Assembly (NCBI GenBank): GCA_052148715.1
Contig: JBKQHQ010000099.1
Span: forward strand, 1 to 36,001
Length of the DNA: 36,001 nt
Reading direction: 5' to 3'
Origin: JBKQHQ01 sp052148715
GTDB taxonomy: Bacteria > Pseudomonadota > Alphaproteobacteria > Rhizobiales > Xanthobacteraceae
Shown here: in pieces, positions 7,905-16,858 of the stretch
Numbering within the stretch: the stretch's first letter is position 1
Layout: each line of letters opens with the position of its first letter
Program-made: the position numbers and the translations under genes
Notes under the pieces: model-generated
The model's input: the letters and a program-made list of their open reading frames with translations, nothing else
What the model was told of the DNA's origin: nothing
Database searches by the model: none

Positions 7905-8315
7905 ATGAAAAACTTTCTGCTGCGCTTCTTCACCTGGTGGAACGGTCAGACCTTCGGCACCGAGCTGTGGACTTGGCGTTTCGGGGAGGTTGTGGGGGAA
8001 GATGAGTTCGGCAACCGGTATTACCGCACGCGCGGCGGCAGGATTGATCCGACCCTCGGTTTCGAGCGGCGCTGGGTGATCTACCGCGGCTACACCGAAG
8101 CGACCTCGATCCCGCCGGCCTGGCACGGCTGGATGCATCACATCGTGGATGTACCCCCGACCCAGGAAAGCTACCAGCCGCGCGAATGGGAGAAGCCGCA
8201 CCGGCCCAATCTCACCGGCTCGCGGGGAGCCTATCGGCCACCTGGATCGATCTTGGCGCAAAGCCGCCGTCCTAGCGCCACCGGTGATTACCGTCCCTGG
8301 CAGCCGGGCGAATAG
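7905..8315 (+). CDS. NDUFA12/B17.2-like NADH:ubiquinone oxidoreductase subunit
   Basis: A 136-residue protein matching the B17.2/NDUFA12 family, an accessory subunit of complex I shared by mitochondria and alphaproteobacteria. Key signatures: WWNGQTFGTELWTWRFGE near the N-terminus, DEFGNRYYR, a Trp-rich segment ERRWVIYRGYTEAT, IPPAWHGWMHH and the C-terminal Pro/Tyr-rich tail ending in YRPWQPGE. Like its relatives it lacks a signal peptide and membrane helix and should sit on the cytoplasmic face of the complex. The start ATG 7905 is chosen because the conserved N-terminus begins there. It is divergent from the MscS gene (77 bases between starts) and is followed after 77 bases by the DUF2155 gene, a neighbour pair I associate with this order. 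The other complex I genes are not in this window. Confidence 0.93.
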   Translation: MKNFLLRFFTWWNGQTFGTELWTWRFGEVVGEDEFGNRYYRTRGGRIDPTLGFERRWVIYRGYTEATSIPPAWHGWMHHIVDVPPTQESYQPREWEKPHRPNLTGSRGAYRPPGSILAQSRRPSATGDYRPWQPGE

Positions 8316-8392
8316 ATAGTCGGGTCGGCGGGCATTGCCGTCGCCCTGACCGCGCCGCATTCGAATGGATAAATTGGCGGAGAATCCTTTGA

Positions 8393-9304
8393 ATGGTAAG
8401 GGTTTCTGCCGTTCGGCAATCAAGCAACATGGCCCGAATTTCCAGCATCGCCCTCGCGGCCGTCCTCCTAGCCGGCGCGCTCGTTCCGGCAGCTGCGCAG
8501 CTCGGCGCGATTTTCGGCAACAACCCGCCCCCGCGCCCGCCCGGTGATGTGCCGGGTCGGCCAAGCTCGGATTTCGATCGGCCGACCTTTCAGTATCCGT
8601 CCAGCCTGCCGCCGCCCGGTATGGCACCTAGCCCTGCACCGCCCCCACAGTCGAGTGCAATCCAGTCGCAGCCGTTGCCACCGCCGCCCGGTGCCGCTAC
8701 GGCGCCCGCTCAACCGGGCGCTGCCGGGCTAGCGCTCCCCGGCGCGCCTGGCCAGCCGGGCGGATCGCAGCCCGCCACCGCCCCGGTGACGCCACCGACC
8801 GACGAGGTGGTGATCGAGCCGCCGGCGGTGAAGATCGTCAACCCGACGGCGGTGTTCGCCGGGCTCGACAAGATCACGGGCCGGATCATCAGCTTCGACG
8901 TCAAGATCGGCGAGACCGTTCAGTTCGGCGCGCTGCAGGTGACGCCACGGGCCTGCTACACGCGACCGCCCACCGAGAATGCAAATACCGACGGCTTCGT
9001 CGAAGTGGCCGAGGTGACGCTGAAGGGCGAGGTGAAGTCGATCTTCTCGGGCTGGATGTTCGCGGCAAGCCCCGGCCTGCACGCGGTCGAGCATCCGGTC
9101 TATGACGTGTGGCTGACCGATTGCAAAGGCGGAGCGCCGACGGTCACCGCCGAGGCACCGGCCGAAGGCGCCCCGGCAACGTCGCAACAACGGCCCGCTC
9201 GCCCACCGCCGCCGCCGCGCCGGACTCCGCCGGCGCAACAGCAGGCACAGCCGCTTCCGCCGCCGCAGGCTCTGCCGCCGCCGCTCCCGCCGCCCCCTCG
9301 CTAA
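8393..9304 (+). CDS. Secreted proline-rich DUF2155 protein
   Basis: A 303-residue exported protein. Residues 13-36 form a signal peptide (ARISSIALAAVLLAGALVPAAAQ). Residues ~40-145 are Pro/Ala/Gly-rich and probably disordered. Residues ~150-246 are the DUF2155 domain, with the signatures AVFAGLDKITGRI, ETVQFGALQVTPRACY, GFVEVAEVTL, IFSGWMFAASPGLHAVEHPVYDVW in order, and two cysteines (C188, C244) that could pair in the periplasm. A second Pro-rich tail follows, ending in runs of prolines. I keep ATG 8393 because GGAGA lies nine bases upstream; ATG 8429 would start nearer the hydrophobic core but has no clear ribosome site. The family is found in alphaproteobacteria; its role is not established to my knowledge. 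Confidence 0.88.
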   Translation: MVRVSAVRQSSNMARISSIALAAVLLAGALVPAAAQLGAIFGNNPPPRPPGDVPGRPSSDFDRPTFQYPSSLPPPGMAPSPAPPPQSSAIQSQPLPPPPGAATAPAQPGAAGLALPGAPGQPGGSQPATAPVTPPTDEVVIEPPAVKIVNPTAVFAGLDKITGRIISFDVKIGETVQFGALQVTPRACYTRPPTENANTDGFVEVAEVTLKGEVKSIFSGWMFAASPGLHAVEHPVYDVWLTDCKGGAPTVTAEAPAEGAPATSQQRPARPPPPPRRTPPAQQQAQPLPPPQALPPPLPPPPR

Positions 9305-9328
9305 TCTAACTGATACGAATCTAACTGA
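9303..9328. repeat. Two direct copies of an 11-bp repeat at convergent stop codons
   Basis: AATCTAACTGA occurs at 9303-9313 and again at 9318-9328, a 15-base period. The first copy overlaps the stop of the DUF2155 gene and the second overlaps the stop of the convergent lipoprotein gene. It contains no hairpin and no T tract, so it is not an obvious terminator; a short duplication by replication slippage is the simple explanation. Confidence 0.7.
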
Positions 9329-9683
9329 CACACGTCCGGTCGGCGGCGCCGAGATTGCGGCAGAGGCAACGCGGCGGCCGCTCCAACACCGAAACCGTGA
9401 CGCTGGTGATGCGGTTCTTGCGCACGACGACGTCGCACAAGCCAGCCATCGGGCCGGCACCGCTGGCCTGCAGCTTCCACGTGCCGACGCCTTGGCGCAG
9501 CACGGCCGTGCCCTTGCGCGATGGCTCAAGTTTCACCGAGTCAAGGAACAGCGAAGGTGAGCCGACGGTGGAGGCCGGCACGGTCTTGATTTCGACGTAG
9601 CCCACGTCGCCGCTCGGAACACAGGCCCACAACGCCAGCAGCGCAGGCAAAGCGCCAATCATGACAGCGCGAAGCGGCGACAT
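9321..9683 (-). CDS. Small cysteine-rich putative lipoprotein
   Basis: A 120-residue protein with a lipoprotein-like N-terminus: a short basic start, a hydrophobic stretch (AVMIGALPALLAL) and a possible lipobox LWAC, in which Trp at the second position is unusual. The mature part alternates polar and hydrophobic residues as in a small beta sandwich (VGYVEIKTVPAS, SLFLDSVKLEPSRKGTAVL, GTWKLQASG), a layout reminiscent of PEGA-type domains, but I would not assign one. Four further cysteines, three of them in the last 18 residues (CLC...C), suggest disulphides in the periplasm. Its ATG lies two bases after the stop of the upstream coiled-coil gene, so the two are surely co-translated. Function unknown. 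Confidence 0.75.
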   Translation of the reverse strand: MSPLRAVMIGALPALLALWACVPSGDVGYVEIKTVPASTVGSPSLFLDSVKLEPSRKGTAVLRQGVGTWKLQASGAGPMAGLCDVVVRKNRITSVTVSVLERPPRCLCRNLGAADRTCVS

Positions 9684-9685
9684 GA

Positions 9686-10345
9686 TCAGACCCCCGGCGG
9701 CTTGATCCCGCTGATCAGACTATCAAGTTTCACCTTGGCCTCACGGATTTCCCGGGTGAGCTGTCGAATGACATTGATCGCCTCGGCGGCACGCTGCAGC
9801 AGGATCAGCTCATCGACGTAGTCTTGCCGGTTCTGCAGCGTTCGCAGGAGGTCGGCGAATTCCGAGCGCGCGTGCTCGAGATCGTCGGCGGCGCGCTCTG
9901 TTTCCTTGATCAGTTGGCGCCATTGGTCGACGAGATATTGCTTCTCCTCCGGCGCGAAACGCGTGTCCTGCGAGAGCGACTGCAGCTTCTCGCGGAACTG
10001 GGTCAGCGCCTTGGCGCCAAGCTTCCCAAGCTCGCCGTTGTCGGAAACACGCCCGAGCAATTCCGCGATCACGCCCCGCAGCTGCTCGATTTCCTCGCGC
10101 GCTTTGCGCGCATCGGTAAGCTCGTCGATCGTCTTGGCGCTGTTCTCGATCTTGGCGTTGAGGTCCGGCGCCGTCCTCTTGAAATCCTCGAGCTGGCGGC
10201 GGAACTCGTCTCCGGTGGAGCTTTGGTCGGATTGGGCGAGGGCGGGACCAAGCGCCAGTGCCACAAATACGGCACATGCGAGCGCGGATCGAGACGGGGC
10301 AAGCGCACGCCCCACCTTACGCAGGCCAACAAGCAACGCACTCAT
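9686..10345 (-). CDS. Exported coiled-coil protein of unknown function
   Basis: A 219-residue protein. The N-terminus is a long signal peptide with a basic start and core SALACAVFVALALGPALAQ, cleaved probably after ALA. The mature ~180 residues are almost entirely helical in character, with heptad-like spacing and many Glu/Lys/Arg/Leu: LEDFKRTAPDLNAKIENS, IEQLRGVIAELLGRVS, LVDQWRQLIKETERAADDL, LQNRQDYVDELILLQRA, and IRQLTREIREAKVKLDSLI. No enzyme motif is visible. The start ATG 10345-10343 is the first in the frame with family-like N-terminal features. It is followed two bases after its stop by the putative lipoprotein gene; the pair looks like a periplasmic scaffold and an anchored partner, which is inference only. 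Confidence 0.8.
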   Translation of the reverse strand: MSALLVGLRKVGRALAPSRSALACAVFVALALGPALAQSDQSSTGDEFRRQLEDFKRTAPDLNAKIENSAKTIDELTDARKAREEIEQLRGVIAELLGRVSDNGELGKLGAKALTQFREKLQSLSQDTRFAPEEKQYLVDQWRQLIKETERAADDLEHARSEFADLLRTLQNRQDYVDELILLQRAAEAINVIRQLTREIREAKVKLDSLISGIKPPGV

Positions 10346-10491
10346 GATGGGTTTCCGCGAAATAGATTACCACACGTCCTAATTTTGTGTAACGCTTTGG
10401 GCCGAATTCTGATCGTAAGGAGGCGCAGGTGTGGCGCGCCCCATCTCAAGGGCTTCGGCCACCCCGCGCGCGTTACGACTAAACTTTGGCG

Positions 10492-11178
10492 CTAAGCGGA
10501 GCTTGCTGGAGCGGCCGCGTACCGTATGGCGTCGGCGCCGGCCACCGGCCGATCGAGAGGCAGTGCTGCAAAATTACCCACCCCCCCGACGGCTGCTTCG
10601 AGCTGCTTGTGATACATCCGCCGCGAGACTTCGACAGCACCGAATGTCTTGAGATGGTCGGTCACGAACTGGGTGTCGAGTAGCTGGAAACCGCCGGCGT
10701 TGAGGCGGGCGACCAGGTGCACGAGCGCAACCTTCGAGGCATCGCGGGCGCGGTGGAACATGCTCTCGCCGAAGAACGCGCGCCCGAGGCTGACGCCGTA
10801 GAGGCCCCCGACCAACTCCTCCTCCGCATAGACTTCCACGCTGTGGCAATGGCCGCGGTCGTAAAGCTTACGGTAAAGCGAGCGGATGCGATCATTGATC
10901 CAGGTGCGCGCGCGGTCCTGCTGCGGCTCGGCGCACCCCTCGATCACAGCATCGAAATCGCGGTTGACGTAGACGGCAAACCGGTCGGAGCGAACCGTGC
11001 GCGCCAACCGAGCCGGAACATGGAAGCGATCGAGCGGAATAATTCCGCGCCGCTCCGGCTCGATCCAATAAAGCGCCGGATCATCGGCGCTTTCCGCCAT
11101 GGGAAAGATGCCGCAGGCATAGGCCTTGAGCAGCACCTCAGGAGTAATGTCGACGAGCGCGGTTTCTCGACTAGCCAT
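10492..11178 (-). CDS. aat: Leucyl/phenylalanyl-tRNA--protein transferase
   Basis: A 228-residue member of the Aat family, which adds Leu or Phe from charged tRNA to proteins with N-terminal Arg or Lys, marking them for ClpS/ClpAP degradation (the N-end rule). Family signatures in order: ACGIFPMAES near residue 20, WIEPERRGIIPLDRFHVP, then FAVYVNRDFDAVIEGCAE, TWINDRI, YRKLYDRGHCHSVEVY, LVGGLYGVSLGRAFFGESMF, and FQLLDTQFVTDHLKTFGA. I chose ATG 11178-11176 (MASRETALVD), where the conserved region begins, giving the usual length; the frame stays open ~100 codons further but that part is not family-like. No strong ribosome site is seen. In many alphaproteobacteria aat lies beside the DUF2155 gene, as it nearly does here, with the coiled-coil/lipoprotein pair in between. 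Confidence 0.95.
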   Translation of the reverse strand: MASRETALVDITPEVLLKAYACGIFPMAESADDPALYWIEPERRGIIPLDRFHVPARLARTVRSDRFAVYVNRDFDAVIEGCAEPQQDRARTWINDRIRSLYRKLYDRGHCHSVEVYAEEELVGGLYGVSLGRAFFGESMFHRARDASKVALVHLVARLNAGGFQLLDTQFVTDHLKTFGAVEVSRRMYHKQLEAAVGGVGNFAALPLDRPVAGADAIRYAAAPASSA

Positions 11179-11231
11179 GGAAGAATTGCGGAATCCGGGG
11201 GTTGATGTTGCCGGCCTGCATCGACCATTGC

Positions 11232-11256
11232 AAGGGCGCGCGCGCTGGGCGCCCTT
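11232..11256. other. GC-rich hairpin between aat and the receiver-domain gene
   Basis: AAGGGCG at 11232-11238 pairs exactly with CGCCCTT at 11250-11256 around an 11-base loop rich in alternating GC. It lies 53 bases upstream of the aat start in a divergent region, so it could form in the aat leader RNA or act as a binding site. It is not a terminator on the minus strand, since no T run follows in that direction. Confidence 0.3.
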
Positions 11257-11449
11257 TCGATAATGCTTGTCGTGGCTACGGTAGACAGCAACCGCGCGCG
11301 AAATGCACCGACGCGTCGGCGTTAACCTTTCGCTAGCCATGATCGGACTAAGTTTAGGCAACTTTGAAAACAAACCGTCCAGTGCGCGTTGCTTTACGGC
11401 AACGAGGGTGTTGGTCGGTTGTTTTGACCCTCGCAGGGGATATGACGTC

Positions 11450-11908
11450 ATGAACGGCGATATGCATCGGGCGAACATCCTGCTCGTGGAGGACGAAGCC
11501 CTGATCAGTGAAATGATGACGGTCGTGCTGATCGAAAGTGGCTTCGAGGTTCATGCTTGCTCCAACGCGAACGATGCCTTGCGCTATCTGGCGTCGGATC
11601 GCGGGATCGACCTCCTCTTTACCGACGTGGACTTGCCGGGCGGGCTCGACGGGTCGGCGCTTGCGCTACGCGCGCGCGAGCTGCGCCCGACATTGCCGGT
11701 CGTGTACGTCTCGGGGCGCGGGCTCGACCATGCGCGTGCCGTTCCGGGCTCGCGGTTCGTGCCGAAGCCCTATAGCCCGCTCAAGATTTGCTCGCTGCTG
11801 AACGAGCTGGTTGCAGCATCGCACCAAACGGCGCTATCGCCGCGGGATTTTCGCGCGCAGGAATTCCCTGAGCATCTCCCGGAAGCCCGGAGGCCGGTTT
11901 TCGCATGA
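11450..11908 (+). CDS. Single-domain response regulator (CheY-like receiver)
   Basis: A 152-residue protein that is one receiver domain (residues ~8-122) plus a 30-residue hydrophilic tail with no DNA-binding or enzyme domain. Phosphorylation residues are all present: acidic pair E14/D15 in LLVEDEA, phospho-acceptor D59 in LLFTDVDLPG, switch Ser88 in VVYVSGRG and K106 in FVPKPYSPLK. I chose ATG 11450 because AGGGGA lies nine bases upstream; the frame extends ~49 codons further but the extra part is not domain-like. No histidine kinase or output partner is in the window, so it is an orphan. Similar stand-alone receivers are numerous in Bradyrhizobium-type genomes; the partner kinase cannot be named from this sequence. 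Confidence 0.92.
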   Translation: MNGDMHRANILLVEDEALISEMMTVVLIESGFEVHACSNANDALRYLASDRGIDLLFTDVDLPGGLDGSALALRARELRPTLPVVYVSGRGLDHARAVPGSRFVPKPYSPLKICSLLNELVAASHQTALSPRDFRAQEFPEHLPEARRPVFA

Positions 11909-11944
11909 ACGAGCGAACTCTTGGGTCAGCCAGGAGTGCGCTTT

Positions 11945-13297
<1,353 letters not shown>

Positions 13298-13321
13298 CGC
13301 GGATACTGACTTCACCTCCGC

Positions 13322-13792
13322 CTACTCGATAACCATCAACGGCTCGCCGAACTCCACCGGCTGACCGTCTTCGACCAGGATCTGCTTTACCGTCCCGGCA
13401 TGGGGGGCAGGAATTTGGTTCATCGTTTTCATCGCTTCGATAATCAGCAGAGTGTCGCCGGGCGCGACCGTGCTTCCGAGCTCGACGAACGCGCGCGCGC
13501 CGGGATTGGGCGCGAAATAGACCGTGCCCACCATAGGCGAGGTCACCACGCCCGGGTGCTTGGCCGGGTCGGTCGGGCCCGACACCGACATGCCGACCGG
13601 CGCCGGCGCGATTTGCGGCGCGGCCGAGACTGCGTGATCGATAGCCAAGGCGGACGTGCCATGGGCGTGACGGGCGACGCGCACGCGCAACTGGTCCTGC
13701 TCGATCTCAATCTCGGACAGGCCCGTCTCCTCGAGCAACTTGGCGAGCGCGCGAATCAAGTCCTGATCGATCGCCGGCTTTTGCTTCGACAT
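13322..13792 (-). CDS. accB: Acetyl-CoA carboxylase, biotin carboxyl carrier protein
   Basis: A 156-residue carrier protein. The N-terminal helix (IDQDLIRALAKLLEETGLSEIEI) is followed by a Pro/Ala-rich linker (~60-80) and the biotinyl domain (~80-156) with VTSPMVGTVYFAPNPGA and the biotin site EAMKTMNQIPA, where K122 would be biotinylated by BirA. The final strand ends PLMVIE. ATG 13792-13790 has AGGAAG six bases upstream; the frame opens 17 codons earlier but that part overlaps aroQ and is not family-like. It lies between aroQ (22 bases upstream) and accC (24 bases downstream), a single transcription unit by spacing. Confidence 0.97.
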   Translation of the reverse strand: MSKQKPAIDQDLIRALAKLLEETGLSEIEIEQDQLRVRVARHAHGTSALAIDHAVSAAPQIAPAPVGMSVSGPTDPAKHPGVVTSPMVGTVYFAPNPGARAFVELGSTVAPGDTLLIIEAMKTMNQIPAPHAGTVKQILVEDGQPVEFGEPLMVIE

Positions 13793-13814
13793 CGACACTT
13801 CCTGCGGTACGCCT

Positions 13815-14273
13815 TTAGCCGCGTTTCGCCGCGAGACTCTCATTGATGGTTACCAGTCCCATGATGGCCAGCGCATAGCCCTCGATTCCGAACCCGCATA
13901 GGCACGCGCTTGCGACCGGCGCGATATAGGAATGATGGCGAAAGCTCTCGCGCGCAAAAACGTTGGAGAGGTGCACTTCAACCACAGGGAGCTTTGCCGC
14001 CCGCAAGGCATCATGGATGGCAATCGAGCTGTGGGTATAGGCGCCTGCGTTAATCACAATACCGGCCGTATCACCGGTGGCCGCTTCGTGAATCCACTCG
14101 ATGAGTTCACCTTCGTGATTGGATTGTCGGAATTGAACCTCGAGTTTGTGGCGGCTCGCGGTCGCGCGGCACAGGGCTTCCACATCTTGCAGCGTCGCAT
14201 GACCATATATCTCCGGCTCGCGGGTTCCGAGCAGATCGAGATTGGGGCCGTTGAGCACGTAAACGTTGGCCAT
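13815..14273 (-). CDS. aroQ: Type II 3-dehydroquinate dehydratase
   Basis: A 152-residue type II dehydroquinase, converting 3-dehydroquinate to 3-dehydroshikimate in aromatic amino acid synthesis; members form dodecamers in the cytoplasm. Motifs: VYVLNGPNLDLLGTREPEIYG with the catalytic Tyr23, NHEGELIEWIHEA, the INAGAYTHSSIAIHDAL loop, and EVHLSNVFARESFRHHS with the catalytic His101 and substrate-binding Arg. Length is as usual. It opens the aroQ-accB-accC group, a common arrangement in alphaproteobacteria and also elsewhere. A TATAAA sequence 66 bases upstream could be its -10 element. Confidence 0.98.
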   Translation of the reverse strand: MANVYVLNGPNLDLLGTREPEIYGHATLQDVEALCRATASRHKLEVQFRQSNHEGELIEWIHEAATGDTAGIVINAGAYTHSSIAIHDALRAAKLPVVEVHLSNVFARESFRHHSYIAPVASACLCGFGIEGYALAIMGLVTINESLAAKRG

Positions 14274-14338
14274 CGAGCGCTCAAAGAACTAGCTCTCGGC
14301 TCGCGCAGCAATATGCCGCGCGCGACCGAGCGTCCGCG

Positions 14339-14344
14339 TTTATA
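14339..14344 (-). promoter_or_regulatory. aroQ: Candidate -10 element for aroQ-accB-accC
   Basis: TATAAA on the minus strand, 65 bases before the aroQ ATG, in otherwise GC-rich DNA. The hexamer 17 bases further upstream is TTCCCC, which agrees with TTGACA at only three positions, so the promoter assignment is weak. Confidence 0.25.
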
Positions 14345-14367
14345 GGTGGCCGGCCGCGGTAGGGGAA

Positions 14368-14383
14368 GCCTGAATGGTCAGGC
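14368..14383 (-). terminator. Hairpin downstream of the M48/DsbA pair, possible terminator
   Basis: GCCTGA and TCAGGC form a perfect 6-bp stem with a 4-base loop (ATGG). On the minus strand it lies 68 bases after the dsbA-like stop and is followed by TTCCCC, so it could end the upstream transcript before the aroQ promoter. The T tract is poor; termination may be Rho-dependent or the hairpin may only stabilise the RNA end. Confidence 0.3.
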
Positions 14384-14451
14384 CGGTCGATCGGCATTGC
14401 TTCGCCGGGCCGGCGTCCGCCGCATTTCGTATGCGCGGGCTTGACGGTGGT

Positions 14452-15285
14452 TCAACACTCGGCTTTGCCGCAGCGCGCGGCGTTTACCTTTTCCTTCAGT
14501 GCCGCCAGGCCCACCGCGCCGACCACGACCTCATGACCGACGACGTAGGTCGGTGTGCCACTGATTCCGAGCGTGTCCGCCAAGCGGAGATTCTCCTCGA
14601 TCGTGGTCTTCACCTCATCGCTCTGAAGATCCTTGTCGAGGCGCGCCATATCGAGACCGACCTCCTTGGCGACCGCCAAAGCCCGCGCGCGGTCGGCCTG
14701 ACCACGGCCGCCGAGGAGTTTCTGGTGGAACTCCAGGTATTTCTTGCCGTCCAGATCCTGCATGCGCACCGCCACGGCGACCTGCGCTGCTTCCAGCGAG
14801 CCCGGACCGAGCACGGGGAACTCCTTCAGCACGATCTTGAGCTTGGGATCGTTGTGCAGCAGATCGAACATATCGGCCATCGCGCGCTTGCAGTAACCGC
14901 AATTGTAGTCGAAGAATTCGACCATCGTGGCGTCACCGGCCGCATTGCCGAGCACGACCTGCCGGGTCGAGCTGAACAGATCCTTGGCGTTGTCCTTGAC
15001 CGCAGCTTCCTTCTTCTCCGCATCGGCGGCGGCTTGGCGTTTCTCGAGCTCGGTAATCGCTTCCTGCAGCACCTCGGGATGCGCGATCAGGTAGTTCTTC
15101 ATAATGCGCTCGATCTCACCGCGCTGCGACGGCGAGAAGGTTTCGGCGGTTGTCGTCTCGGGCGCCGAGGCGACGGGCTTTTGGGTCTGGCTGCCGCTCG
15201 GTCGAATGGCGAGGACGAGAAGCGCCCCTGCGGCGAGAACGACAACCAACGCAGCGGATGCAACCAAGCGGATCCTGACACTCAT
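14452..15285 (-). CDS. DsbA-family thiol:disulphide oxidoreductase
   Basis: A 277-residue periplasmic oxidoreductase with an N-terminal hydrophobic segment (LVASAALVVVLAAGALLVLAI, signal anchor or signal peptide), a helical stretch (residues ~50-105, with IMKNYLIAHPEVLQEAI, as in ScsC/BdbD-like proteins) and a thioredoxin fold with the active-site motif C129-G-Y-C132 in FFDYNCGYCKRA. The cis-proline loop is GISGTPTYVVG. Two extra cysteines close the C-terminus (RCGKAEC). It should oxidise or isomerise cysteines of exported proteins. The gene starts 13 bases after the M48 protease stop, so the two are an operon. The helical N-terminal region suggests the oligomerising, ScsC-like type, but oxidase versus isomerase activity cannot be told from sequence. 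Confidence 0.92.
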   Translation of the reverse strand: MSVRIRLVASAALVVVLAAGALLVLAIRPSGSQTQKPVASAPETTTAETFSPSQRGEIERIMKNYLIAHPEVLQEAITELEKRQAAADAEKKEAAVKDNAKDLFSSTRQVVLGNAAGDATMVEFFDYNCGYCKRAMADMFDLLHNDPKLKIVLKEFPVLGPGSLEAAQVAVAVRMQDLDGKKYLEFHQKLLGGRGQADRARALAVAKEVGLDMARLDKDLQSDEVKTTIEENLRLADTLGISGTPTYVVGHEVVVGAVGLAALKEKVNAARCGKAEC

Positions 15286-15298
15286 ACGGCTCGTCCTT

Positions 15299-16705
15299 TC
15301 AATGGAACTTGGCGGCCATCTTGGCGCTCACGATGTCGTCGGCCTGCACCCAGCCCGGCGATCCAATTGCAAATCGAGTCTTGGCACGGGCGGCAAGCTC
15401 GCGTGCGGTTTTCACGTCGCCGCGCGTAAAGGCTGCCTGGGCGGAGGCGAGGTCGGCTTCGGCGAGGTCGCCCTTGCGTCCATACGCCATGGCTAGCGCG
15501 CTGTAACCCTCCGGCGAGTCCGGATCTTTGGCGAGCGCGACGCGCAACGTCGTGACGGCCTCCTCCGCGTACGTCTTGCTATTGGTGGCAACGAGCGCCT
15601 GCCCCAGCAGCACCTGCATCAGCGTCGGATTGGGCGCCAGCGCAATGGCACGGTGCAGCGGGGCAATGGCCTCGGCCGGCCTGCCGCCTTCCAACAGCGC
15701 CTGACCTTTCAGCTCGTAGAAATAGGGATTGTTGGGCTGGGTTTGCAACAGCGATTCGATCTGCGGCAAAGCGGTTTGTAACCCGGCAAAGCGATAGGCG
15801 GATATCGCGCGAGCATAGCGCGCCGGCAGGCTTGTATCGCTCGGCGGGTAGCGGCGCATCACAGTTTCCGGACGGTCGATGAAGCCCGAAAGCTTGGCGC
15901 GCATCATGTCATGCCGCAGTTGCAGCTCCGGAGGGTCCTTCTTGTCCCAGTTCGGGCTTGTCTTCGCAAGGATCTCCAGCGCTGCTACACGTTCAGCAGG
16001 CATAGGGTGAGATTGCATGTAGGGGTTTACAAAGCGCGCCGAGAAGAGACTTTGATCGGCAAAGCGTTTGAAGGTCTCGTACATGCCTTTGGCGGATTGG
16101 CCGGTGGCATTGAGAAATTTCACCCCCGCCCGATCCGCCTGCTCTTCCTGCTGACGTGCATAGGCCATCAGCGAATTCATGATTGCCTGCTGGGGCGCGG
16201 ACATCGCCGCGGCCCCGACTTGCCCCATATTGACGCTGCCCGAGCGGGCGCCTGCGACCACGGCGCCGAGCCCCAGCAGCATGGCCACGATCGCCCCGGT
16301 CTGCGCCGCGGCGATTTGCTCGCGCATGCGCGCCAAGTGACCGCCGGCGAGGTGGCCGGTTTCGTGGGCAAGAACCCCGATGATCTGATTGGGCGTCTGC
16401 GCTTCCATCAAGGCGCCGGTATTGACGAAGATACGGCGGCCGTCGGCCACGAAGGCGTTGAATGCCTTGTCGTTAATAATGACGACCTGGATATTCTGCT
16501 TGGCGAGGCCGGCCACGCGCAGGATCGGCTGGGTGTATTCGCGCAGCAATTGCTCGATCTCGGCGTCGCGAATCAGCGGCAGGCCGTGCTCTTGCGCCCG
16601 CGCGGGCACCGCGGGTGTCATAAGGGCACCCGCGGTCACGAGCGCGACCAGGCGGGATGCTGGCGTCCGCCAACGCGCCTTGCTAGGTGTCAAGGCCGGA
16701 ATCAT
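15299..16705 (-). CDS. Periplasmic M48-family metalloprotease with TPR repeats (BepA-like)
   Basis: A 468-residue exported protein. The N-terminus is a signal peptide (RLVALVTAGALMTPAVPARA). The peptidase domain spans ~45-250 with the zinc motif H114-E-T-G-H118 and a third ligand, probably E187 in QQEEQADRAG. The rest is a TPR-like helical repeat region (~310-460, e.g. NNPYFYELKGQALLEGGRPAEAIAPL). This layout is that of BepA/YfgC, which degrades or helps assemble outer-membrane proteins such as LptD stuck at the Bam complex. Its partner here, the DsbA-like protein 13 bases downstream, fits since LptD needs correct disulphides. No regulatory site was identified upstream; the start ATG 16705 sits 153 bases from the divergent aminotransferase. 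Confidence 0.94.
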   Translation of the reverse strand: MIPALTPSKARWRTPASRLVALVTAGALMTPAVPARAQEHGLPLIRDAEIEQLLREYTQPILRVAGLAKQNIQVVIINDKAFNAFVADGRRIFVNTGALMEAQTPNQIIGVLAHETGHLAGGHLARMREQIAAAQTGAIVAMLLGLGAVVAGARSGSVNMGQVGAAAMSAPQQAIMNSLMAYARQQEEQADRAGVKFLNATGQSAKGMYETFKRFADQSLFSARFVNPYMQSHPMPAERVAALEILAKTSPNWDKKDPPELQLRHDMMRAKLSGFIDRPETVMRRYPPSDTSLPARYARAISAYRFAGLQTALPQIESLLQTQPNNPYFYELKGQALLEGGRPAEAIAPLHRAIALAPNPTLMQVLLGQALVATNSKTYAEEAVTTLRVALAKDPDSPEGYSALAMAYGRKGDLAEADLASAQAAFTRGDVKTARELAARAKTRFAIGSPGWVQADDIVSAKMAAKFH

Positions 16706-16858
16706 CTCTGCTCAAGCTCTTAAGATTCCAAGCCAACCTATTGACCGGGCTGGACGGGGTCAACGCGGGTTGCGGTCAAATGCGTGCGAAATCCACTGGT
16801 CCACCAAGCCGTCCGAATGCGGCGGGAACGGGGCGGGGGCGGGTGTGGACGGGAACCC

